Positions 1 through 5,495 of a stretch of 6,031 nt of DNA are shown in pieces. Each line of letters opens with the position of its first letter. Position 1 is the stretch's first letter. The translations under genes were made by a program, and so were the position numbers. The notes under the pieces were generated by a model. That model had not been told where the DNA came from, made no database searches, and saw only the letters and a program-made list of their open reading frames with translations. This stretch comes from Zoogloea sp041904905 (lineage in GTDB: Bacteria > Pseudomonadota > Gammaproteobacteria > Burkholderiales > Rhodocyclaceae): contig NZ_JAYRMI010000115.1 in assembly GCF_041904905.1 (NCBI RefSeq), forward strand, positions 1 through 6,031, written 5' to 3'.

Positions 1-184
1 AGGACAATTCGGGCGGCTCGATGCCCCGCTCGCGCATCCAGCGCCGCAGCGGGTTGGCGTTGATCCCGTTGGCCAGGGCAACCCCGGCGACCGACGCGCC
101 GGGTTCGCCGCAGGCGTCGATCAGGGATCGTTTGAACTCCTCGGAGTAGGTGCGACGGGTTCGGCGCGGCGGGGTGACGGTCAT
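1..184 (-). CDS. tnpA: IS66-family accessory protein TnpA, N-terminal 61 residues (partial)
   Basis: The visible product starts MTVTPPRRTRRTYSEEFKRS and includes the segment GINANPLRRWMRERG at about residues 40-54. A basic N-terminus, a Y-x-x-EFK helix, an S-V-A helix and a G-I-N-A-N-x-x-RRW recognition helix are typical of the small helix-turn-helix TnpA (OrfA) of IS66 elements. IS66 elements normally encode TnpA, TnpB and the DDE transposase TnpC; the precise role of TnpA in transposition is not well established. The reading frame is open to the window edge. ATG 184-182 is preferred because the family similarity starts almost at once; no strong Shine-Dalgarno precedes it, only GTGGA a few bases upstream inside an inverted repeat. 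A proline stands where relatives I recall often have leucine (NANLLRRW), in the presumed DNA-binding helix. An IS3-type OrfA is a less likely alternative. Confidence 0.8.
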   Translation of the reverse strand, partial: MTVTPPRRTRRTYSEEFKRSLIDACGEPGASVAGVALANGINANPLRRWMRERGIEPPELS

Positions 185-186
185 GA

Positions 187-233
187 AAGTGTCCACTTCT
201 AGTGCGTAGTGGACACTATGGTTAGCGAGCTAA
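187..233. promoter_or_regulatory. Cluster of three 12-bp dyads in the tnpA leader
   Basis: Three perfect 12-bp dyads, each made of 5-bp arms around a 2-bp centre, lie in the tnpA leader. They are AAGTGTCCACTT (187-198), TAGTGGACACTA (207-218) and TTAGCGAGCTAA (222-233). The first two share the core AGTGTCCACT/AGTGGACACT. Their centres are 20 bp apart, about two helical turns, and together they form a 10-bp inverted repeat (188-197 with 208-217) around a 10-nt loop. The first dyad ends 3 bp before the tnpA ATG. They could be operator sites for a self-regulating protein, or an RNA hairpin that hides the tnpA start. The dyads are seen directly; their function is inferred. Confidence 0.5.
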
Positions 234-268
234 GGGGCTGGGGGAAGATGGGTTGGCCGGGGGCTTAC

Positions 269-306
269 AATGGGACGAACGCTCCGTCGGATTGACCGCG
301 GGTCCT
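269..306. other. Short flank between the cyclase stop codon and the IS tip
   Basis: Only 38 bp separate the cyclase stop codon from the inferred IS66 tip. I see no convincing intrinsic terminator here; the best inverted repeat is a 4-bp stem (GACG/CGTC at about 274-288) with no T-run. If the IS call is right, 269-276 (AATGGGAC) should be the duplicated target. The original downstream neighbour and terminator of the cyclase gene would then lie beyond the far end of the element. Confidence 0.4.
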
Positions 307-1653
307 TCAGGTCTCAAGTACTGCGCCGGACCCGCATACGCGGTTTCGCCCGCCTTCCTTCGCCTTGTATAGCGCCTCGTCTGCCAGATTGAGCAGCGCG
401 TCGATGTGATTGCTGCTGGGTGAGACGCTTGAGGCTCCTATCGATACGCTGAAGCTCATCGGCGCGCCGTCGGAGAAGGGGATTCGGGCGTTGGTGATGG
501 TTTCGCGGAGGCGTTCGGCGGCTTCGATCGCGAACTGCAGGTTGGTCTCGGGGAGGAGCACCGCAAATTCGTCGCCGCCCAGGCGGCCGATGATGTCCAC
601 GTCGCGAAAGGTCGCGTGACTCAGGTCTGCGACGGCTTTGAGGACGGTGTCGCCGATCTTGTGGCCGTAGCGGTCGTTGATCTGTTTGAAGTGGTCAATG
701 TCGAGCATCAGGATCGACAGAGGGCTGCCGTAGCGGATGGCTCGACGCAGCTCGTGCTCGGCTCTTTCCATGAAGTGACGCCGGTTGTACACGCCGGTCA
801 GGTAATCCACGTGTGCCTGACGCCGGAGTTCCTCTTCGAGCAGCTTGCGCTCGGTGATGTCGGTGTGGGTGCCGCACATCCGGATCGCTTTGCCGTTATC
901 GTCCCGCTGCATCACTTTGGCCTGGTCGAGAATCCAGCGGATGCTGCCGTCTTTGTGGAGCATCCGGTACTCGAGTTTGTGCGCTGCGGCGCGGCCTTCG
1001 ATGACGTCGAAGATGGATGCCCAGGCGCGGTCCCGGTCGCTGGGGTGGACGAAGTCGGACCACTGCTGGGCGGTTTGCTGGAGTTCGTCGACGGTGTAGC
1101 CGAGTATCTGTCCCCAGCGCGGGTTGCGCTCGACCTTGCCGGTGAGGATGTCCCAGTCCCAGAAGCCCAGCTCCGAGCCCTCGAGCACGAAGCGGAGCTG
1201 CGTGGCGCGCTCTGCCAGCGCCATCTCCGCCTTCTTGCGCTCGGTCACGGTGTCGAGCATGAGCACGAGGTGTTCGGGGCGAGGGCTGTAGGTGGAGATG
1301 GAAAACCACTGCGCCATGGATCTGACGTGCATGACGAAGCTCTCCGGGGGGCCGCCGTCTGCCACGCGGCCGAAGGCTTCGAGGAGCGCGGAATCGACCC
1401 GCGGCAGCTTGGGCACGATCTCGCTGATGCGTCGTCCGGCCGCCTGGGCGAGCCCGGTCTGGATGTGGAAGGCCGGGTTGGCGTACAGGATGTGCACATC
1501 GCGGGCTTGCCCGTCCGCGTACTCCATCCGGCAATAGGCGACGCCGCCGGGCATGTGCTCAAGCAGACCGTCCAGCACCTCGCGTATCTCGGGCGGCGTG
1601 GTGTCGGGCTGGCGTTCGGTTTCGGTGGCGCTACGCTCTGCGGAGGCTGTCAT
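307..1653 (-). CDS. PAS-PAS-GGDEF diguanylate cyclase (448 aa)
   Basis: Predicted to make cyclic di-GMP from two GTP in response to a signal sensed by its PAS domains. The first PAS domain spans about residues 25-140 (YANPAF at 57-62, ending DTVTERK). The second spans about 150-270 (FWDWD at 164-168, HPSDRDR at 203-209, ending THTDITERK). A short helical linker leads to a GGDEF domain at about 278-440. That domain has DYLTGVYNRR (283-292), the metal-binding stretch LDIDHFKQIND (317-327), the signature GGDEF (359-363) and an RxxD inhibitory site (R350, D353) exactly five residues before it. It therefore looks active and subject to product inhibition. No signal peptide or membrane segment is visible, so it is probably cytosolic, and there is no EAL domain. 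ATG 1653 is the first start codon after an in-frame TGA at 1716-1714; AGAG seven bases upstream is a weak ribosome site. A terminator separates it from lpdA, so it is probably its own transcription unit. The sensed ligand cannot be told from sequence. Confidence 0.93.
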   Translation of the reverse strand: MTASAERSATETERQPDTTPPEIREVLDGLLEHMPGGVAYCRMEYADGQARDVHILYANPAFHIQTGLAQAAGRRISEIVPKLPRVDSALLEAFGRVADGGPPESFVMHVRSMAQWFSISTYSPRPEHLVLMLDTVTERKKAEMALAERATQLRFVLEGSELGFWDWDILTGKVERNPRWGQILGYTVDELQQTAQQWSDFVHPSDRDRAWASIFDVIEGRAAAHKLEYRMLHKDGSIRWILDQAKVMQRDDNGKAIRMCGTHTDITERKLLEEELRRQAHVDYLTGVYNRRHFMERAEHELRRAIRYGSPLSILMLDIDHFKQINDRYGHKIGDTVLKAVADLSHATFRDVDIIGRLGGDEFAVLLPETNLQFAIEAAERLRETITNARIPFSDGAPMSFSVSIGASSVSPSSNHIDALLNLADEALYKAKEGGRNRVCGSGAVLET

Positions 1654-1806
1654 CGGCGATCTCTGGGCGGGTCCGGTCGGGACAAGAACGATACACGCAT
1701 CTTTCCACGACGATCACGGGGCGGCGGGGGAGGGCTGCGGGTGCCTGTTCCGCCATGCTGCACCGGGGCCAGCGCTGCCTTTGCGGGGCCTGCCGATGCC
1801 GCGGAG

Positions 1807-1812
1807 ATTATA
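1807..1812 (-). promoter_or_regulatory. Candidate -10 box (TATAAT) for the cyclase gene
   Basis: A perfect TATAAT is read on the minus strand at 1812-1807, in an otherwise very GC-rich 225-bp gap between the lpdA terminator and the cyclase ATG. It would start transcription near 1800 and give a leader of about 150 nt. No good -35 hexamer stands 16-18 bp upstream (the region reads about GGGAGC), so the promoter is weak, needs an activator, or is a chance match. I see no other gene or RNA in 1654-1878. Confidence 0.35.
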
Positions 1813-1878
1813 GCGCTGTGGCTTGCGCGGCTCCCGATCGCGTGCTTCCTCCGCGAGCCGGGCCCTCGGGCGACGAAC

Positions 1879-1903
1879 AAAAAAAGGCGGCCCGAAGGCC
1901 GCC
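1879..1903 (-). terminator. Rho-independent terminator of the pdh operon
   Basis: On the minus strand GGCGGCC (1903-1897), the stable loop TTCG (1896-1893) and GGCCGCC (1892-1886) form a perfect 7-bp GC stem, followed directly by seven T residues (1885-1879). It begins 31 nt after the lpdA stop codon, so it should end the aceE-aceF-lpdA transcript and insulate the downstream cyclase gene. Confidence 0.93.
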
Positions 1904-1934
1904 AAGCATCGCTGCAACAGGGATTGGTACGGTT

Positions 1935-3725
1935 CTACTTCTTGCGCGCGGGCGGCACGTCGGTGCAGCTGCCGTGGGCGACTTCGGCTGCCATGCCGAC
2001 GGTCTCGCCGAGGGTGGGGTGCGGGTGGATGGTCTTGCCGATATCCACGGCATCGGCGCCCATCTCGATGGCCAGGCACACTTCGCCGATCATGTCGCCG
2101 GCCGACGGGCCGACGATGGTGCCGCCGATTACCCGGTGGGTTTCAGCGTCGAAGATCAGCTTGGTGAAGCCGTAGTCGGCGCCGTTGGCGATCGCGCGGC
2201 CGCTGGCGGCCCACGGGAACTTGGCGGTTTCCACCTTCTTGCCTTCGGCCTTGGCCTGGGCTTCGGTGTAGCCAACCCAGGCCACCTCGGGGTGGGTGTA
2301 GGCCACGCCCGGGATCACGGTGGCGTCGAAGGCGGCCTTGTGGCCGGCTGCGACTTCCGCCGCCACGTGGGCTTCATGCACCGCCTTGTGGGCGAGCATC
2401 GGCTGGCCGACCACGTCGCCGATGGCGAAGATGTTGGGCACGTTGGTGCGCATCTGGGCATCGACCGGGATGAAGCCGCGGTCGGTGACGATCACGCCGG
2501 CCTTCTCGGCGCCGATCTTCTTGCCGTTGGGCGCGCGGCCCGCCGACTGCAGGATCATGTCGTACTTGACCGGTTCGGTCGGGGCGCCCGAAGTTGCGTC
2601 CACTCCTTCGAAGGTGACGTACAGGCCGTCCTCCTTCGCGTCGACGGCGACCGTCTTGGTCTTCAGCATGATCTTGTCGAAGCGATGGGCGTTCTGCTTC
2701 TCCCACACCTTCACGGCGTCCCGGTCCGGGCCCTGCATCAGGCCGTCCATCATCTCGACCACATCGACGCGGGCGCCGAGGGTGGAATAGACGGTGGCCA
2801 TCTCCAGGCCGATGATGCCGCCGCCGATGACCAGCAGCTTGCCGGGCACGAAGCGCAGTTCCAGCGCGCCGGTGGAATCGACGATGCGCGGGTCACGGGG
2901 GATGAAGGGCAGATGCACCGCGGCGGAGCCGGCGGCGATGATGCACTGCTTGAACTTCACCACCTTCTTGGCGCCGGTCTTGTCCTGGCTGGTGCCGGTG
3001 GTTTCCTCGACTTCGATGTGGTTCGGGTCGAGGAAGTGGCCGTAGCCGCGGATCACATCCACCTTGCGGCCCTTGGCCATGCCGGCCAGACCGCCGGTGA
3101 GCTTGCCGACGACCTTCTCCTTGTGGGCGCGCAGGGCGTCCACATCAACGGAGGGCTTGGCGAAGCTGACGCCGGCGACGGAGGCGTGTTCGGCCTCCTC
3201 GATGACGGCGGCCACGTGCAGCAGGGCCTTGGACGGGATGCAGCCCACGTTCAGGCACACGCCGCCGAGGGTGGCGTAGCGCTCGACGATGGCGGTCTTC
3301 AGGCCGAGGTCGGCAGCGCGGAAGGCGGCGGAGTAGCCACCGGGGCCGGCGCCCAGCACGACCATGTCGTACTCGACATCGGCTGCGCCGCCGTGGCTGG
3401 CAGCGGCCGGCGCGGCCACCGGCGCCGCGGCAGGCGCCGCAGCGGGAGCGGCGGCTGCAGCCGGAGCGGGGCTTGCGCCCGCGCCTTCGGCTTCGACGAC
3501 GATCAGCACCTTGCCTTCGCCGACCCGGTCACCCAGGGTAACCTTCACTTCCTTGATGACGCCGGCGGCGCTGGAGGGCACGTCCATCGTGGCCTTGTCG
3601 GATTCGAGGGTGGCGATGGCGTCGTCCACCTTGATGGTGTCGCCCACCTTCACGAACAGCTCGATGACCGGCACGTCGGAAAAATCGCCGATGTCGGGTA
3701 CTTTGACTTCCACTAATTGACTCAT
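1935..3725 (-). CDS. lpdA: Dihydrolipoamide dehydrogenase (E3) of pyruvate dehydrogenase, with N-terminal lipoyl domain
   Basis: This flavoenzyme reoxidises dihydrolipoyl groups of the pyruvate dehydrogenase complex and passes the electrons to NAD+. Counting from MSQLVEVK (596 aa), residues 1-80 are a lipoyl domain with the ESDKATMD motif and predicted lipoylated K44. An Ala/Pro-rich linker follows at about 81-115. The FAD site GAGPGG is at 125-130, the redox disulfide motif GGVCLNVGCIPSK has C157 and C162, the NAD site GGGIIG is at 301-306, the second FAD motif AIGD at 434-437, and the C-terminal HPTLGE carries the catalytic pair H569 and E574. All key residues are present. Ordinary E3 proteins are about 470 aa; the extra length is the lipoyl domain and linker, an arrangement known in Neisseria P64k and Ralstonia PdhL. 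The frame extends upstream to GTG 3734, but that GTG lies inside the Shine-Dalgarno sequence, so I choose ATG 3725. Its location behind aceF supports assignment to pyruvate rather than 2-oxoglutarate dehydrogenase. Confidence 0.96.
   Translation of the reverse strand: MSQLVEVKVPDIGDFSDVPVIELFVKVGDTIKVDDAIATLESDKATMDVPSSAAGVIKEVKVTLGDRVGEGKVLIVVEAEGAGASPAPAAAAAPAAAPAAAPVAAPAAASHGGAADVEYDMVVLGAGPGGYSAAFRAADLGLKTAIVERYATLGGVCLNVGCIPSKALLHVAAVIEEAEHASVAGVSFAKPSVDVDALRAHKEKVVGKLTGGLAGMAKGRKVDVIRGYGHFLDPNHIEVEETTGTSQDKTGAKKVVKFKQCIIAAGSAAVHLPFIPRDPRIVDSTGALELRFVPGKLLVIGGGIIGLEMATVYSTLGARVDVVEMMDGLMQGPDRDAVKVWEKQNAHRFDKIMLKTKTVAVDAKEDGLYVTFEGVDATSGAPTEPVKYDMILQSAGRAPNGKKIGAEKAGVIVTDRGFIPVDAQMRTNVPNIFAIGDVVGQPMLAHKAVHEAHVAAEVAAGHKAAFDATVIPGVAYTHPEVAWVGYTEAQAKAEGKKVETAKFPWAASGRAIANGADYGFTKLIFDAETHRVIGGTIVGPSAGDMIGEVCLAIEMGADAVDIGKTIHPHPTLGETVGMAAEVAHGSCTDVPPARKK
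3561..3696 (-). repeat. Lipoyl-domain DNA repeat, copy in lpdA
   Basis: These 136 bp align without gaps to 4981-5116 and 5314-5449 in aceF. By hand I count about 5 differences from the first of those. The block 3589-3650 (62 bp) is identical in all three copies, including synonymous positions. Similarity drops sharply just below 3561, where the C-terminal quarter of the lipoyl domain differs in protein sequence. Confidence 0.85.
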
Positions 3726-3728
3726 CTT

Positions 3729-3737
3729 GATCACCTC
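3729..3737 (-). promoter_or_regulatory. Shine-Dalgarno of lpdA (decides the start)
   Basis: Minus-strand GAGGTGATC (3737-3729) is a nine-base match to the complement of the 16S rRNA 3' end. Its GAGG core stands 8 nt before ATG 3725. The upstream in-frame GTG (3734-3732) is part of this match and cannot be a sensible start. The chosen start also makes the N-terminus MSQL, the same as in AceF. Confidence 0.9.
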
Positions 3738-3813
3738 TTTGGGCGTAGTGTGAAACGCGCGGGGGAGGCGAGGCTTTTACGCCTGACTCCTCACCCCGAA
3801 CGCCTCACCGATT
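3738..3813 (-). other. aceF-lpdA intercistronic region with weak hairpin
   Basis: The gap between the two genes is longer than the aceE-aceF gap. On the minus strand it can fold with an outer pairing GAGGCG (3806-3801) with CGCCTC (3770-3765) around an inner AGGC (3784-3781) with GCCT (3774-3771). No T-run follows, so it is not a clear terminator. The plus-strand side also reads as imperfect CCTCAC-type repeats (about 3781-3810). It may be a processing or stability element, or a remnant of a dispersed intergenic repeat. No promoter is obvious. Confidence 0.35.
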
Positions 3814-5478
3814 TCAGAGCATGACCCGACGGAAGTCGGCCAGCAGTTGGGCGAGGTACACGTTGAAGCGGGTGGCCAGCGCGCCGTCGATCACGCGGTG
3901 ATCGGCGGTGAGCGACATGGGCAGGGTGAGGCGCGGCACGAACTGCTTGCCGTCCCACACCGGCTTCATCACCGACTTGTTGACACCCAGGATCGCCACC
4001 TCCGGCGCATTGACGATCGGCGCGAAGTAGGTGCCGCCGATGCCGCCCAGGCTGGAGATGGTAAAGCACGCGCCGGACATGTCGGCCGGCTTGAGCTTGC
4101 CGTCACGGGCGAGCTTGGCCAGGCTGCCGGTTTCGGCGGCGATCTCGAACACGCTCTTCTTGTCGGCGTCCTTCACCACCGGCACGACGAGGCCGTTCGG
4201 GGTGTCGGCCGCGAAGGCGATGTTGAAGTACTTCTTGTAGACCAGGTTGTCGCCGTCGAGACTGGTGTTGAACTCGGGGAACTCCTGCAGCGCGCGCACC
4301 GAAGCCTTGATGATGAAGGCGAGCATGGTGAGCTTCTTGCCGGACTTCTCGTACTCCTTGTTCATCTGGACGCGGAAGGCTTCCAGGTCGGTGATGTCGG
4401 CGTCTTCGTGGTAGGTGACGGCCGGGATCATCGCCCAGTTGCGGGCCAGGTTCTGGCCGGAGATCTTCTTGATCCGCGACAGGGGCTTGACGTCGATTTC
4501 GCCAAACTTGGAGAAGTCCACCTTCGGCCACGGCAGCAGGTCGAGCCCGCCACCCAGGCTGCCCACGGCTGCGGCGGCGACGGTCTTGCCCGGCACCACG
4601 CCGGTGCTCATGGCGCCCTTCACGAAGGCGGTGACGTCCTCCTTCAGGATGCGGTTCTTGGGGCCGGTGGCCTTGACCTGGGCGAGATCGACGCCCAGCT
4701 CGCGGGCAAAGGCGCGCACCGACGGGCTGGCGTGCACCGAGCCGCCGAGCTTGACGGCCGACGGAACGGTGGTGGCCGGGGTGGGGATGGGCTGGACGCT
4801 CATGGGCGGCGTGGGCGCGGGGGCGCCATCGGCCAGGGGCACGGTGGGGCCGGAGGTGGCAGGCGCCGGGGCGGCCGCGGCCGGAGCGGGCGCAGCGGCG
4901 CCGGCACCGGTCTCAACCTTGATGAGCACCGCGCCTTCGGACACCTTGCTGCCCAGCTGGACGAGCACTTCCTTCACCACGCCGGCGGCGCTGGAGGGCA
5001 CGTCCATGGTGGCCTTGTCGGATTCGAGGGTGGCGATGGCGTCGTCCACCTTGATGGTGTCGCCCACCTTCACGAACAGCTCGATCACCGGCACGTCGGA
5101 GAAGTCGCCGATGTCCGGCACCTTCACCTCGACGATGCCACCGCCCGCGGCGGCAGCCACGGGGGCGGCAGCCGGTGCGGCGGCGGGGGCCGGAGCCGGC
5201 GCCGCAGCAGCCGGAGCGGGTGCCGCGGCGGCCGCGCCGGCGGCTTCAAGCTTGATCAGCACGGCGCCTTCGGAGACGCGGCTGCCCAGCTGGACGAGCA
5301 CCTCCTTCACCACGCCGGCGGCGGAGGACGGGACGTCCATCGTGGCCTTGTCGGATTCGAGGGTGGCGATGGCGTCGTCCACCTTGATGGTGTCGCCCAC
5401 CTTGACGAACAGCTCGATGACGGGGACGTCGGAGAAATCGCCGATGTCCGGCACCTTCACTTCGATGAGTTGGCTCAT
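3814..5478 (-). CDS. aceF: Dihydrolipoamide acetyltransferase (E2) of pyruvate dehydrogenase, two lipoyl domains
   Basis: This is the core-forming E2 subunit, which moves the acetyl group from its lipoyl arm to CoA. The 554-aa product has lipoyl domain 1 at about 1-78 (predicted lipoyl K44), an Ala/Pro linker (about 79-112), lipoyl domain 2 at about 115-189 (K155), and a second Ala/Pro/Thr linker to about 245. The peripheral subunit-binding domain is at about 249-285 (ASPSVRAFARELGVDL). The acyltransferase catalytic domain is at about 325-554, with SSLGGIGG (475-482) and the active-site HRVIDG (H527, D531, G532). The family varies from one to three lipoyl domains in E2; here there are two, plus one on E3. 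ATG 5478 has a strong ribosome site at 5493-5486, and aceE ends only 17 nt upstream, so the genes are co-transcribed and probably translationally coupled. All expected catalytic residues are present. Confidence 0.97.
   Translation of the reverse strand: MSQLIEVKVPDIGDFSDVPVIELFVKVGDTIKVDDAIATLESDKATMDVPSSAAGVVKEVLVQLGSRVSEGAVLIKLEAAGAAAAAPAPAAAAPAPAPAAAPAAAPVAAAAGGGIVEVKVPDIGDFSDVPVIELFVKVGDTIKVDDAIATLESDKATMDVPSSAAGVVKEVLVQLGSKVSEGAVLIKVETGAGAAAPAPAAAAPAPATSGPTVPLADGAPAPTPPMSVQPIPTPATTVPSAVKLGGSVHASPSVRAFARELGVDLAQVKATGPKNRILKEDVTAFVKGAMSTGVVPGKTVAAAAVGSLGGGLDLLPWPKVDFSKFGEIDVKPLSRIKKISGQNLARNWAMIPAVTYHEDADITDLEAFRVQMNKEYEKSGKKLTMLAFIIKASVRALQEFPEFNTSLDGDNLVYKKYFNIAFAADTPNGLVVPVVKDADKKSVFEIAAETGSLAKLARDGKLKPADMSGACFTISSLGGIGGTYFAPIVNAPEVAILGVNKSVMKPVWDGKQFVPRLTLPMSLTADHRVIDGALATRFNVYLAQLLADFRRVML
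4981..5116 (-). repeat. Lipoyl-domain DNA repeat, second domain of aceF
   Basis: This copy aligns gaplessly with 3561-3696 (lpdA) and 5314-5449 (first aceF domain), with about 5 and 10 differences by hand count. The 62 bp at 5009-5070 are identical in all three. Against the first aceF domain the similarity continues past this core to about 4951, which fits an internal duplication within aceF. Confidence 0.85.
5314..5449 (-). repeat. Lipoyl-domain DNA repeat, first domain of aceF
   Basis: This is the third copy of the lipoyl-domain DNA. Its block 5342-5403 is identical to 5009-5070 and 3589-3650. Outside that block it carries more silent differences than the other two share with each other, so it looks like the most diverged copy. 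Confidence 0.85.
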
Positions 5479-5485
5479 GTTTGCG

Positions 5486-5493
5486 CTCCTCTC
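5486..5493 (-). promoter_or_regulatory. Shine-Dalgarno of aceF
   Basis: Minus-strand GAGAGGAG at 5493-5486 lies 7 nt before ATG 5478 and 2 nt after the aceE stop codon. This is an optimal layout for reinitiation or coupled translation from aceE into aceF. Confidence 0.85.
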
Positions 5494-5495
5494 GA

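Larger units (their letters stand above)
1..268 (-). mobile_element. IS66-family insertion sequence, tnpA-proximal end (partial)
   Basis: This is the left part of an insertion sequence that continues beyond position 1. The sequence shows an IS66 TnpA-like coding start (184 downward) preceded by an 84-nt leader. On the minus strand the leader begins GTAAGCCCCCGGCC at 268. IS66-family elements characteristically begin with GTAA and make 8-bp target duplications, so I infer the tip at 268 and a duplicated target at 269-276 (AATGGGAC). The other end, tnpB and the DDE transposase tnpC are outside the window, so neither the terminal repeat pair nor the duplication can be confirmed here. The element points the same way as the upstream cyclase gene and ends 38 bp from its stop codon. 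Confidence 0.7.

Noticed and set aside
274..288. Possible terminator after the cyclase gene
   Set aside because: Only a 4-bp stem with no T-run; too weak to call.
896..1562. Minus-strand alternative frames inside the cyclase gene (Arg/Pro-rich)
   Set aside because: These are out-of-frame readings of a gene whose true frame has complete PAS and GGDEF motifs; there is no sign of a frameshift.
616..2175. Plus-strand open frame of 519 codons opposite the cyclase gene
   Set aside because: It spans the cyclase gene, the intergenic gap, the terminator and the end of lpdA, with composition expected of an antisense frame in GC-rich DNA.
3400..3480. Short GC-rich repeats (gccgc/ggagc) in the lpdA linker, and similar ones at about 4860-4910 and 5150-5240, considered as tandem repeat or CRISPR-like
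   Set aside because: They encode the flexible Ala/Pro linkers between lipoyl and catalytic domains; there is no regular spacer structure.
1755..3716. Plus-strand open frame of 653 codons opposite lpdA
   Set aside because: It is the antisense shadow of lpdA in high-GC DNA: His/Asp/Gly/Val-rich, no recognisable domain, runs across the terminator and most of lpdA. The minus-strand frame has complete E3 motifs.
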